Assembly (NCBI GenBank): GCA_003640385.1
Contig: RCAB01000084.1
Location: 120,864-184,863 of the forward strand
Length of the DNA stretch: 64,000 nucleotides
Origin: Setaria digitata
Taxonomy: Eukaryota > Nematoda > Chromadorea > Rhabditida > Setariidae
Direction: 5' to 3'
Positions 26,831 through 39,990 of this stretch are shown piece by piece. Under the pieces are notes generated by a model. That model saw only the letters and a list, made by a program, of their open reading frames with translations. It did no database searches and was not told the origin of the DNA. The translations under genes and the position numbers were made by a program. How positions within the stretch are numbered: the first letter of the stretch is position 1; each line of letters begins with the position of its first letter.

Positions 26831-27471
26831 AGAAATGCACTTTCCCGTTCCTGCTTTCATCATTCTATAAATATTTAATTCGATTTGAAGTAGACGCTGT
26901 ATTTTACTTTTTTAACATTCTAGCTTTCAAAATTTACAACTAAATGATGAAAATTAAAAATGTGAAGCAACTACAAACATTGTCATCTATGTCTTGCAGA
27001 AGTTGTAACCCATATTACCGATACATCAGGAATGCCAATGACTAAGCAATGAATCTTTGAGGGGTTTATGAACTGACGTAGTTAAATGAAGAAACAATAA
27101 AATGCTTTAAATTACGATAACATTGCTCATTCCTCCATTGCGAATGGTTATCGATTGGCGTACTGTTGATCCAGATCAATCATTTGCTTGATTGTAAGAT
27201 TGACGAAAGGTCAATTTAGCTCTAGCAGTTTGAGAACTTGAAATAATGACTTTAGTTTGTGCGTATGTTTTTCTAACATCTGGAATCATTTGAAATGAGA
27301 GTAAATTATCATAAGTAGATTGCTCACAGTTAAGATAAGCGTTATTTTTCCACGCTTAAATCTACTTTTCTAGCATAGTACTCTTCACTACTGTCTGTCT
27401 TCTCAGTCCTTTGCTTTGGAACTGAATCTACACTAAATCTTATTTCAAAACATCTGAAATATAAATTGCAG
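26831..27471. other. Intergenic: 3' end of upstream gene and trans-splice site of Maelstrom
   Basis: Holds AATAAA at 27096-27101 about 270 bases after the stop, and ATAAATTGCAG ending at 27471, 41 bases before the Maelstrom start codon, a probable spliced-leader acceptor. No open frame of note. Confidence 0.45.
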
Positions 27472-27512
27472 AAAGTTCTTTTTTCGGCAACTGAAAAGGC
27501 TAACGAGAGAAA

Positions 27513-30500
27513 ATGCCAGTTGTTGCCCCCAATGGCTTCTGTTTGTTTGCACAGGAACTACGAAACAAAATAACAGGGCATAGACATTATTGTCGAGACG
27601 ATTTAATTTCACCTTATTTGGTCCGTATAGTGACACCACTGTGGGAACGCCTTACAAGTGATGAGAAGAAAGTTGGAACCTGAACTATTCGGCGGATTAA
27701 ATAACTTTTCGACTCTTCAGCGTGTCTCCGTCAGACACCAGACACATAAAAAGGATTATTTATGAAATGAATTTTTTTAAAACCCGAGTAATGAGTTGAA
27801 ATTGATAGTAAAGTTAAAAGAGAGTGCTAAAATCAAAGATGGCCCTTTTTGTCTGAGATTACGGATTTTTGGAAACCATAGCCACCACCTATTTGTGTTT
27901 AGGGGATCCCACAATAAGCAATTCTTAGATTTCATAACCTTTATTAGCATATGTTAAATGAGCTCACTCAATAGCTCCTAGCCAGGTCTGGAAGGATCGG
28001 GCAAAAATGAAGCGTCACATTGAAGAATATTTCGCCTTAATGCACCAACCGAGAATGATAGCAAAACGGAAGAAACGGGAGCATGCATTAGTGAAGCAAG
28101 TTCTGCAATTTTCTTTCTAGCCCCTTTTTCCTTAAAACTGTTTGGAATAGAAGATAACTGTTTGTTATTATTTTACAGTGCAACAGTCGCAGCAAGTAGT
28201 AACAGGGGAAAAAGTGAGAAACTTGATGAATTTGATGAGAATGATTATCCAGAAGACTTAATGATTGGTATACCGCTGAATCAAAAAGATTACGATTCGG
28301 AAGGCGAGTTATATTGAAAGAAACAAATAGAGTGCTGGAAAGAGGATCTTCTTTTATCTTACCTTCTACTAAATCAATTTGCTTGAAGTTAGCAACAGTA
28401 GAGATGTGGATTCATCCAACTACTGTTGTAACTATAATTGAAAATTTAAAATCCGAAACACTACAGAAAATGGTATCAGTCAGTTGAGTTACAAGGAAAA
28501 ATACGAAAAAGACAAACAACGAGTACTCGCATTCCTTCGAACACTTAAAGGACTGGATGAGATCCGAGCAAGTTTTGAATCTTCAAACTGCTCTGTTAGA
28601 TGAGTACATCAGAAAGGCTGGACTACTGAGAGTGACAGTCAATCGCATCGATATTTGAAGAGAATTTCAGAGAGCTCGATTTTTGTTTATTTCGATACAA
28701 ACATATGGTAATGTTGACGGTATATGCATTCCTGCCGAGATCGCTATTTGTGAATTTAATCTAAAGCATGGCATTATCGATAAGGTATTATTTCCTAAGC
28801 ATCAACAATATACACTAAGAAATAATTAAGCGTCACTGATTATAGTACTTGGTGATGCTAAAACCTGAACAGTAGTAATGGAACGGTGACGAAAGAGTGG
28901 CACCATGGTCATGATTAAGATTGAAAAAAAAAAGTAGTGAAATTCCGATTCAACGATCCATTTTGCTCTTTTTACGTCGACGTCAAACTCAAATGGAGAT
29001 CAAGAATTGAAACTCACTACATGTCGTTAGACGAGTTTACATAACAATACCAATAATAATTCATTGGCTAAAGCAAATATAGATATACAAAAATACTGAC
29101 AACAAATTACTGTCAAGGGGCATTTGTAGTACACGTCGCTTATTGGACCGTGGCGTTTGAATAATGAAATACAAAGGCGAAGAGCGGAATTTCACGCTAA
29201 CGAGACTCATCAGATCCACTTAGACACGTTTGGTGGAAGAATATCTAAAATTCCGACGCAAAATTCGGTCATTTTACTTGGGTTTCGTAGAAGTACTCAA
29301 AGCATGAAATGTGTTAATGCTCAGATGTTTCGTAATTGAACTAAAAAATAAAATTCAGTTATAGAGTAACAAACTTATCTTTATCAAGAACGCTTTGGAG
29401 ATGGAAAAGTTATGTACATCGTTCAATTCGATTTTTTTATTCTTTTGTTTGGGAATATTTCACTAGTTGATGTGCAAATCTTGAATGTGATAATTACACT
29501 GAAATTGTCTAGTCTACAGAACTAAGCTATGTTTGGTCTATAGACTCTAGTTGAATCTTATTTTGAAGCATTACAGTGTTTGAGGGAAATTTTGGGTCGC
29601 TGCGAGCCAGCCATCGCGCAGCACCAAGGCGTATCCGTCGGTTTGTACCGTGATGGAATTGCTGAATTCGATAATGATGTGGTGAGTCGTAAGTTTGAAA
29701 TGCACATATCAGTCGAATAGTCAGCATCTCTGGAAACAATAAAATTTCTTCCTAGGAGCAACCAGCTTCGACATTTGCATGTAGCAGCGATGCTCACGAC
29801 CGAAGGCGACATCAAGTCGCTAATGATGGAAATGGTGCCGGATCCGTTGGTAGAATATGTAAGTTGCTTCAGTAGCATTATGCGATTGCATTAATTTAGA
29901 ACATTAAACTGAAGTGTTAATTTATTGGACTGAAATTTCAAAATGTTTAAAATGAATTAAAACTCGCGATTAAACGAGGTCTATCTCATAGCAGAGATGC
30001 CTTGAGTTCAGTATCTTGAAAAGCAAAAAAAAAATCATTCACCTCCTTTCAGACACAACATATCACAACAAAGATAAACGAGGGAAATTCATCAGAGGTG
30101 TGTTGCTTAAAAGTTATTTAATTACTTAATTTCTGAAACAGAAGAATACTCTCGAGATTCGTTTCTGACTGCTACCGTTAAAAGTAAAGTAGTACAATAT
30201 TCTAGCTGTATGCTCAATTCACTGGAGCTTTTTTTGAGGCAAGAATGGAGAACTTTGATAGAAATGAAAATGGAGGCTAGGAAGATTATTCGAAAATAAG
30301 GGCAAGAGATTAGAGTTCATCAGCCGTAAAGTCTTCGTATGAGAAATAGATGTGCTCTATTGGAGATGTTAATAACTTCAGTATAACTTCAGTGCTTTCT
30401 ACCTTGTGCCTAACCTAGCTAAGATCAATTTAAAAAGAGACATGATCTGTGAAGCTTACGTGTAACTATTGCAAGCAACTGCTAATGGAATCTTACCTTT

Positions 30501-31806
30501 GAAGGTTACACAAATAGTTATTACATATCCAAACGTCCACAGCCAACACAACCAATTTTTGTGGGTGACAAAGAAGGACGCCGTTGGTTAGTATGTCTAA
30601 ATCACGAGTACGACAAAATACGAGCATCTTTGGAGTACCTCAAACAAGCGCAGGGCCTCTGCTATGACGGTAATTAATTAGCACCTTAGAGCAGGCTGGT
30701 AAGTTCTCACAATTCTTGCTTATTTGGGCAGATTATTTCATTTTTTTCTCTCATAAATAGTTTGAAAATAAGTTCAGGAAATGTATGCAAAAGTTTGCAC
30801 TTGACTGAGGCATTGGCCTTTCCAGCAATTTCATCTAGTTCAAAAAATATGGTACTCAGAAAAGAATTAGTTCAGCTTTTCAAATTTTTAAACTTCTTCA
30901 ACTTTATAAAAATTTTGTCATTCGCGCCCAATAGGATATTGAGAGGCTTTAGTTTTAATTATGGGAAAAGACCAAACTCGAATTATATAAAACGAAGCTT
31001 ATAATTGAAATATGAAGCAAGTTTCGCATTGCATGAAATAAAAAAGTTTATGACCAAAAAAACTCTTCCAGTTGTTTTGAAAACTTCAATTTTTGTACAT
31101 TATTCCACAAAATTTCATTACCGTTTGCTTGAAAAATAAGGGGGACGATGAAGACATGTATGTATGTATAAAGATTTTGAGATTCTTTAAGTCACTTTCA
31201 AAAAAACTTTGGTAACTTTCAGTAAATTAAAAAAAAAAGCAAATAGATTGTTTCCATGTAATAAATTCTTTATTGAACAAAATAATGGAATCATTAAACT
31301 TTGAGTACTGATATTTAATCCGAATATGATACATGCTTCACCGCATCCTTTTCAGGCTTTCCAACAACGGAGGATCGCTTTTGGTACGCTGATGCGGTGG
31401 TTGACGCATTGGCGGAGTATGTCAACGGTACGCCTAATTTGGAATACAAGTTATGGATGGATATTTTTGGGAAAAGGCAACCATTTGAGGTGCTGTAGAA
31501 CTCTAGGGGCACGAATGACACAGCAGATCAAATAACAATTTAATTTAAATCTCAAGCTGAAACTCAAGCTTGAATCTGTTCTAAGAACAAAAAAGGTATC
31601 ACCTGCAAAGTTATCTGTCTGAAAGTTACTACCTGAAGGTAAATGCTTTGCAGTTCAACACTCCCTGGGAACGTCGAGCCAACGTATTTTGTCGAATGCA
31701 TGGAGTGACGCGAAACTGTTGCTGCGCTTCGGCAACTGCAATTCGAAGCTGTTTTGCGATATTCTTTGCACTTCGTGAACTTCTAGGCTTAACCTTGGAT
31801 GATTAA
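27513..31806 (+). CDS. MAEL: Maelstrom homologue (HMG box + MAEL domain)
   Basis: Maelstrom acts in piRNA-guided transposon silencing in animal germ cells, downstream of nuclear Piwi in flies. Eleven exons fit phase: 27513-27671, 27986-28095, 28179-28267, 28467-28594, 28671-28784, 29130-29267, 29544-29681, 29756-29858, 30505-30669, 31356-31489, 31654-31806; 476 residues (human 434, fly 462). Residues 1-75 form an HMG box (PNGFCLFAQELRNKI, then PLWERLTSDEKK and VWKDRAKMKRH). An acidic linker follows. From residue ~163 the MAEL domain shows its hallmark PAEIAICEFNLKHGIIDKY, then HANETHQIHL, PIFVGDKEGRRW, and a final Cys/His exon FCRMHGVTRNCCC, matching the conserved E/H/C/H pattern of the MAEL RNase H-like fold. 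Intron 2 starts GCAAGT rather than GT. Exon 4 is the least certain, since another frame is also open there. MAEL identity is secure from the exon 5-6 motif. Confidence 0.87.
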
Positions 31807-33436
31807 TTTAGACTAGAGAAATTTAATCCTTTTCATTAAATTGAACCAAATCGCCTTTTCTTTGGTTAATATTCTCCCACAGAAGTGAAGTGAAGTTCGG
31901 AAATTCATGAAGTATTACGGATTGATACTATCAGACATTCAATTTACTGGTGAACAACAGCCTTACCTTATGCAGTTAGATATAAATATACCACAGGACA
32001 GACCATCTTGCTAAGGCCAAGTAATAACCGTTACGAGAAGGAACACGCCGCCAACCCGGTCTCGTCACTTATTCTACCCACAACGTATTTGTTCCTGTTT
32101 AAAAGGACAGATGTTTAGCAGATTTTTTGAAGCTCCACCAAATCTCTGGCTAAAGTGACGAAATGTGCTTTATATAATTAGTAGAAACACAGGTATCGAA
32201 GAAATCTCAATTTTTCTCGAAAACAAAGTAAACAAACAGGTGTATTGTAAAATCCAGAATGCTTTTTGCAACTATTGAAAGACTAAAGACTAAAGGTTGT
32301 TTAAAAAAAAATTTAAAAAGAGAGCGGTGTAGTTTGAAGTGAGAGGAGGAAATAATTCTGCAATTTAGAATCCTGTATTTGTGAATTTTTTTAAAAGATT
32401 CCACTTTTATCAAATCACTAAAGAAGTCTTTGCGATTGTTGAATGGCCAATAGAAACATTTGAAAGTGAATGTGAGGAAAGTAACAGACCAATGGAAATT
32501 TTTGATGATTCTGAGAGTTGATCTTCAGTGATAACCTCGTCCTTCCCCTGATCACTGTTATTTCATCCGCAAATGATATCATTTTCGTCGAAGCAAAGAA
32601 CTGGTCTTGATTCGCTTCTATCAGAAAGAATGTAAAAATTAGAAACAAAGTCACAATGGTGCCGTGTAATATCTACAATGTATTAGATTTATTGAACATA
32701 ATTTAGTCTGCAAAATATATTAATTATCATATTTGTAGAGAAAGAATCTATCTTAGTGAGGCCAAGTGCTTTAGCTTCTATAGTATGATTCTATAGTATG
32801 AAAGATGATGATAGTAAAATTGTAACTGTTGAGAAAGCGATAACTGGTTTCTCCGATTGCCAGAGAAGAGAGCAAATAAATTACTTTTTAGTCTTTCTTT
32901 TTTTTTCATTCCTGCAGACCAGACTTTACTTTGGTCATGGATTACCACTACTATTCTTCCTTGATTCTGAAATAGGAGCTATGATAATATGTGCCACTAA
33001 TTTATAACTGTTTAATCTCTATCTTATTATATTTTCCTTTTTTCAACATTTAAAAGAGATCCATCAAATATGTATTTAGACTTCTATTTAGTATTATGGA
33101 GCGAATTTATTTTATAGGGAGAAATTCCAAAACTTTGCAGTATTATATTAAGATGAGCTAATGAGACGTTAGCGTCATTTCAAAGTGCACTGAATTAATT
33201 AGTTGACAGAAATTTAGACAAAACTTTCACCCCTTATGCAGCAATCTTTTTTTACTCAAAACTTGCAATTTTTTTGAATTAGAAAATTCATCAATCATCT
33301 TGCACTATCAATGCCATTGCTTATTATTTCAATTATTCCTTTACCCTTCTTTGATTCATGATTATGTGACATCGTGATATGATGGTGATAATCATTAACT
33401 CACTCATGATGAGATGATGATATGATAAACTTTAGG
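31807..33436. other. Intergenic, nothing recognisable
   Basis: AT-rich spacer. Around 33360-33430 there is a purine-pyrimidine simple stretch built of GATGAT/ATGATG units. ACTTTAG at 33429-33435, seven bases before ATG 33443, may be the trans-splice acceptor of the phosphatase gene. Confidence 0.4.
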
Positions 33437-33442
33437 CATTCT

Positions 33443-36400
33443 ATGCTGGCTGTGCTTCATTTGTTTGTTCCGCTGCTCCCCTGCATAGTGAATGATGTAT
33501 TTGTACTGGGGTCAACGGATCTGAAGGCAGATCTCATTTATGTGCAGGCTGTTTGGAGACATGGTGACAGGGCACCACATCAACTGCCTTATCCGAATGA
33601 CAGAAACAATGCAAGTACCTGGCCAAGAGGATGGTCTCAGCTAACAAATGTTTGCTTCAAGTCTTAGCACTCCTGAAATTAGCAAAAAGATTTATAGCGA
33701 AATCGATATCAACTTAAGTGTGAAGAAATTAAAAAGAAACAAAGTTTAGTTCAGCAGGTCAATATGTCATTTTCATTTCAAACAGCAAATGAGTTGCTTC
33801 TGAAATGATGATTGCGAATCTTTTCTTATTCAGCTAGAAGAAGTAAATTCGGAGTTTTCTGAGCTGATTCGGCTGTTTAGAAGTTTGAACCATTTTACTA
33901 ACAGATAAACTGTTTTCTCAATCTACGATTTTTGCTGAAGTCATTCAGTAATACACAGAATATACCATCTTGTTGAACGTTTCTGTGAAGCAATTAATAA
34001 TTTCATATCTTTTCGACTACTAGCTTCTAAAATGCGGTAAAAATCTGCTTTTTTTTTTATTCCAAAAATAATAGATCTTTGGGATTCTCTTCTAAGCTGA
34101 CAATGAGTTTGTCATTATTTTAAGATTTTAAACATAATTACTTGAATTACTTGTAGCTTTGCTAACTGATTCCTTGTTGTAGGTAGGAATGAAGCAGCTT
34201 TATGAATTGGGTCGTTTCTTCCGGAAACGGTACGATGGCTATATTGCTGAGTTCAATCCAGCTGAAGTGATTTTTTACCATTGTTTTGCTTCATTCCGTT
34301 AATTGTTAATACATTTATTTTCACAGAGTTTATTTAAACAGTTAATCAACAAAGAAAAGATGATTATAAATTACGATTCAGAAAAATCAGCTTGTCATCG
34401 AGATTTATTACTTTCGTTCATTTCAATCAAATGAAATAATTATTTCAGGTACGAATTATTGCATCGAGATCGGACAGAGCAATTGTCAGTGCTCAAGCAA
34501 TGTTACGTGGATTCTTTCCGGCTAAGAATACTCTAATGCAATGGTTGAAGGACGAGCAATGGCAACCGATTCCGTTTCACATTGAGACCATCGAAAGGAA
34601 CAAAGCTGTCAGTGGTTTTCATTCCGGTTTTCATTCCATTTACCTGGCTGGACTTTCAGCGTAATTACTCTCTCGACTATTGCTGAAGTCACTTCACTTC
34701 ATTTACCATTGTCCTTTCCAGCTCCTTCATCCCACCTTACACCGTTGCCTGCGATATGACCAACTTGTGGAGAATGGAGCAACAACAATTGACGATGCCA
34801 TGATGCACAGGTATGCCAATGTAGTCCATTTCCTAGCCAATGCTACTGGGATCGGTGAAGCATTGACATTCGACCGGATCGCAGCGCTGATTGATATCCA
34901 GCGTGAGGTGTGTGTTACCTTTTCTGGGATTAGGACTAATGTACATAGTTAAGCAAAAACTTCATTTTGGAAAGATCCAAATTTTAAAAGTTATTCAATT
35001 TTAAATCTTTTGCTTCTTTCGAAGCAACCTGAACCAAATTTTTCATTTCCGGTCATCCAATTCTTGTCTTTCAAGAAAGAGCTAATATTTTGGTCGAAAT
35101 TTCAGATTTTTCATCAGTTTCCACAGCCGGCGTGGGTTTACCGAAAGTGGCCACAATATCAGAATAGAAGTACAATAGATATTATTATAGAATTCAAACG
35201 TCTTATCCAAATTTCAAAGTATAATACGCCCGAAAAAGCCCGGCTTAAGGGTGGCTTGCTGCTTAGTGAGATACTACATCGGTTTCAAAATGTTTCTGAA
35301 GGAATTGGAGCAGAAGCGAGTAAAATGCTTCTTTATTCTGCAGTAAATTTCTTCGATATTTTCAGAGTTTTCTTATTCAATTACTTTAAACAAAATTAGA
35401 AGAAAACTTTTACTTTTAAAAGAAAAAAAAACCAATGCTTGTCTGGCTTAATTAATATTCATCGGTGAATGAAACGTTTGTGGAAGAATTTCTCGAAAAT
35501 GCATTTTTCCCTCATCATAATTCTTATCACTAATTACATATAATAAAAATCAAAAAGTTTTGAGCTTAATTCTAGTGTTGTATCTTTTTGTAGCATGATG
35601 CGACTATATTAGCACTGCAAAATGCACTGAATGTAAGCAATGGCTTGCTAGTGCCATATTCAGCTTGTCTAATTATGGAGTTGTATCGAACAGAAGAGAA
35701 TGAAACGATTGTGAAAGTTAGTTATACACTATTATTTCAGTCATTTAAATTTGGAATTCAGAAGATTTTCCGACCAACAAATCTTTCAAGTCGAGTGTCT
35801 CCGTTATTCTTATCAAATTTCTGTCTATCAGTTGCAAATTTACTTTTTTTATTTTTCTCTTTGGTTATTTATGTATTGTATTTGTCAGACTTTCAATTGC
35901 CTCACTCATTTTAAGCAAAATACTTCCTAGAAAACTTTTATGATTTTGAACAGACAAAAAATGTTGAGGATATGTTCAATTAAATCTAATTGATTTAGTT
36001 GTTGCTAAGGTGAGGAAAGTTCAAGAATCAATGATTCAAAAAAAAGGAAAAGTCCTATTAACAGTCGTATGTATTTATATAAAGCGGGAATCACTAGTAG
36101 AAGTATAAAGATTGGTATTAGACAAAGTAATTTCTTGAACTGATAAGTCCAAAGCATACAGGTGAGGATCCTCGTGCAGTAAATAAAAGTCAGGGCTTGT
36201 CTACTTTGCCGCGCATATATTAACCGTATTTAGTTTTGTTTTGTTTTATGAGAAAGCAAATATCTTGGATCTAGCTTGGTTATCCAAAAGAGATGAACAA
36301 TATGAAAGTAAGATTGTTAAATTCAGTCTGCTTTTTTAGCTGTTGAGACAGAATCGTTTAATTCATTCAGAGAGATTGGTAATTTGATAAGCTTTGAACT

Positions 36401-37027
36401 GTTGAGTTATGCAATTAAATGTTCGAAGGAGCTCTTTTACGACGATAATAATTACACTACAGATTTTATACAAAAATGAGACAGAAAATGCAAATGCCTA
36501 CGAACTGTTCGTGCCGGGATGTTCAACACCATGCACACTGGATCATCTGGTCAGGTTATGTGCTGCTACTACGTTGGATACGCTGGATGATCTACGTAAG
36601 GTAATTCGACTTCCGGTTAAGATTGGCAAACTAAGAACCAAATATCATGGACCTCAGATTATGGCTTCGGTTCATCGCCAACCGACATAATCAAACTCAT
36701 GGAAAAGAACTGAGCTGACGAGAAAACTTTTCAAAACCTTTAAGACTCAATAGCATTTTTAACTATGTCCCTTTAAATATCAGAACCCAAATAAAAGTAG
36801 AATATTCTCAAGCTGATAAGTGGGCCATAATTATTCTGTCAAAAATTTGGCGTATCCATTTTTTTTTTCAGGCTTGTGACGAAAAAGAGTTTCCAGAACA
36901 TAATCACATTAGTAACAGCGTCAACAACAACACTGTCAGTAGTAATGCCATTGAACACAGTATGAGAGTGACGTTTCCGATTTTGTTTGGTCTCGTGTTG
37001 ATGTATGTATTATCGATAAACTACTGA
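33443..37027 (+). CDS. Histidine acid phosphatase, membrane anchored
   Basis: Branch-2 histidine phosphatase hydrolysing phosphomonoesters at acid pH, probably at the cell surface or in a secretory or lysosomal compartment. Exons 33443-33649, 34183-34266, 34449-34607, 34722-34907, 35106-35342, 35594-35716, 36463-36600, 36872-37027; 429 residues. A signal peptide covers residues 1-~22. The catalytic RHGDRAP lies at 39-45 with nucleophile His40; the proton-donor HD pair is His292-Asp293 (HDATI). Family landmarks WPRGWSQLTNVGMKQLYELGR, SRSDRAIVSAQAML, RLKGGLLLSEIL and ELFVPGCSTPCTLDHL are present, the last with the usual disulfide Cys pair. A hydrophobic segment at ~411-427 ends the chain, predicting a type I membrane protein rather than a soluble one. 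ATG 33422 is in frame 21 bases upstream; I prefer 33443 because an acceptor-like TTTAG lies between them. It is like the C. elegans PHO/ACP family. Confidence 0.95.
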
Positions 37028-39982
37028 TTACTTATTACCTGTTCAACTGTTTTTTACAACTGAGTTTGATATTGGTTTTATACATTTGCCCAAAAATCTC
37101 AACCCTTTTGGGATACTTGAAATTATTTGTTTTGCAACTTTTTTCCTTTAGCTTCTAAAAAACTCCAAGTTATCAAGAATAATTTCTTCGAGATTGTCGA
37201 GAATACAAGGGCGAGCTCTTTGCAAAAATCATATCTGTTAAGGTTATTAAAATCATCATCTGCTTCTGCTATCAGATATTTCCTAAATAAATGGTGGAAA
37301 AGCGAAGGAGAGAAACATAACTGAATTCAGTCATGAAGTCGAAAATTTTAGAGCTTCACCTATTGAAAGTCGTATTCCTTCTATTTTCGACAGAGGTAAA
37401 ATTATCAGCAGGAGATCTCGATCATGTACGATGTTAAAGTAATCCTACAATTATGTCGCACAATTACTCATCTGGTTAATAAATAATGAATGAGGATGAA
37501 AGTTACTGCGAATTACAAGTAATTCATTTATCATTCATAATTAAGAAAAAAATAAGATTTATTTTTCAGATGAATAAAGAGTTCGTGGTGTCCGGATGGG
37601 AATGCTACAATCCTTTTTAGATTATTTTGAAAACAAGAGAAAAAAGTGACAAAAGAATCATCCACACTGAAATATTCTTTGTGTTTGGAAAGAACGAACT
37701 TCGCAATCATTTTTTAGATTTGAATATTACGGTAGTAAACTTGTTAATTTTGCTCATCAGATAAGCTGAATTTTTTCATTGTGCGACGTATTAAAAACAA
37801 ACGTTTTTTCAGCTATAATTTTTCATTTGAAATTTTGTGAATTAGTCAAGCGAAAAGAAAAAAAAACTGTTACCTTTTTCGCGCATCTTGCATTCACTTT
37901 ATACTAAATCATCACTTGTTGAGCATCTACAGCTATTCAGCTTATTACATTACCCTCTTTCAAACTTTTTCGGATAACTTCATTTAAATAACTTCACTGA
38001 TGTTTTTAATGGTTGGGATTTTGCAAGCAAAAGGTTGGCCCAATTAATTGGTGGGATATTTACGTATCCGTCGTCATAGCTTAGTTAAAGATGCTATATG
38101 TCACGAGTTTTCGTCTCTCCATAATTCTAATTCATTTATCTCACTATATTGCCCTGCGGCACATCATTTTCGATGCAACTTTCTGCTGAATTGCATTGTA
38201 GTGCGGAAGTCTTCGCTCACATTTGAAGTTTAAGCTTACACTACTCAAAATGAATAATGAAAACATTGGAGAAAAGTGGTCAATCTGATGCTTGATACTA
38301 TCAGTATGATAAAAGAGCAGTTAGTCTTTAAAAAGTGTCCGGATAATAAGTGATATAAAACTTTATAGGCGACAGTGAGATTTTAAGAATCCATTACACT
38401 AACATTAATGCGCTTAGCAGAGAGAGACGGAAGAGACATGCGACATAAGAAGCAATTTGGAATGGCACCAGAGAGTTGAACTGATAGCAAAAGTGAGTAG
38501 GAGCAAGAACTGGTTAGGTGTCGTCTCGAGCAGACACTCCGTAGAAACAGAAATGGAAGCGCAACACTTTCACAAAATATAAATTGTTTAATTCAGTATG
38601 TCATCCATTTTATATCATCTCATTGATAATTTCTTTATCCGTTGACAATTTCAGTTACTGTTAAGAGTAATTAGAGGCATCTGTGTCACTAAAAGAGCAA
38701 TTAGTCCTTAAGAAGTATTTAGTCATCTCCGAATATATTCAAGCTATTCTTGAGATATATCTAAGTAACTTGGTGGAGATGAGTAGAATGCATATGCAAT
38801 AACAGCACCTAGAGACTGGTTGTTCATCTCGAGCGTTACCAGTTGTCTGCTTACCAACTAAATAGACTAGAATGAATTGATGCAACTGAACCGATCTATC
38901 AAACTGTTTGCACAGAAGGTTGCGAGATTTCACTCCTTATTTACTTCACAGTGGTGATGACAGCTTGTGCTACTGTGTTTTTAGTCAGCAGGAAGTGTGA
39001 TAAGGCGACATTAGCAAGCAGAAATCTTTTCGAAAGTGGCACATTGGTGGAGTTGCGGAAAAAAAGGACAATTCTAAGAGTGGTGTCACGACAAGAAAGG
39101 AAACAGGTTAGATATTCATTAACCTGCTTCCACTTACACTTTCATTGCTTTCCTTTCACTCGACCTTTCAAAAAAACTTTGTTTTTTGAGAATTTAATAC
39201 TTTTATTCAGCTTAGCATTTTAGATCAAATAAGTATGGCAATCGTGAATAGTATGTTATTAATAAATGACATCTTTAAACATTGTTTTATATCAGTCCTT
39301 TCATCTAGAGTCAGTTCTTGCAAAAAATTGATGTATTTTAAGGATCCAACAAATTTCTTACCTGCTGTCTATCTCTCTATGTATAGAAGTACGTTACTGT
39401 CCAAGGTGTGTAATTCGGTCGCCCCCAATATTAATGAGTGAGCAACATGAGTTAAGTATAAACAGCCACCACTGTAAGTCTGATTCATAAAGAAATTCTG
39501 CCACTTCGTTATCTTCCTCTTTTAACTGTTCAAGTAATTATGACTAGTAGAAAAACGATAGCATCGAGCCTTTTTTAAATAATTTACTTCAATCTCTACA
39601 GTTTGTCTGTCTTTCACTTTTTACTTGATTCGACCACTACCTTTCGATCCAATTTTTCAGCCGAATAGCACTTGGAGAAATTTCTGTGCTCATAAATCAC
39701 ACTTTAAATCACTTCATTCAAATTTAAACTTAAATTTAAATCACTTCGCACTTTAAATTCTAGGATCACTAAGAGAACGTACCTTCAGAGAAATGCAAAG
39801 TTGACACCGGTAATGTCATATGTTATCTTCCATTACTCTCTCTTATAGGTGAATTTTGATTCTGGACACATTAATGTTTAACATCTCTCTATTCCTCATG
39901 AATATGAATGGGAAGATAATTTGCTGTGCTGTAGATAGATCATTTACAATTCCATACATTTCAATAAATAAATATATTCCAG
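37028..39982. other. Intergenic, 3 kb
   Basis: No gene I can support. Open frames 38951-39223 (plus) and 38739-38933 (minus) lack a partner exon. There are two similar ~30-base stretches (about 38318-38345 and 38691-38718, AAAAGAGCARTTAGTCYTTAARAAGT) and a short imperfect repeat of TTTAAATCACTTC at 39704-39755. ATATTCCAG ending at 39982 precedes the next start codon by eight bases and is a likely trans-splice site. Confidence 0.4.
39704..39755 (+). repeat. Short imperfect TTTAAATCACTTC repeat
   Basis: CTTTAAATCACTTC occurs near 39703 and again as ATTTAAATCACTTC near 39740, separated by AAATTTAAACTTAAATTTAAA, which is itself palindromic. No function evident. Confidence 0.4.
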
Positions 39983-39990
39983 TTAAAACA

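Noticed and set aside
28268..28319. Reading Maelstrom exon 3 through to the TGA at 28317 as a short HMG-only protein
   Set aside because: Splicing at 28267 leads into the linker and MAEL domain in phase; the short form would leave the MAEL exons without a start.
38318..38718. Two ~30-base similar segments, possible repeat pair
   Set aside because: Similarity does not extend and there are no terminal repeats or ORF; cannot be called a transposon.
38951..39223. 90-residue plus-strand frame with Lys/Arg-rich middle
   Set aside because: A donor-like GTTAGA follows, but I found no partner exon in frame, so there is not enough to call a gene.
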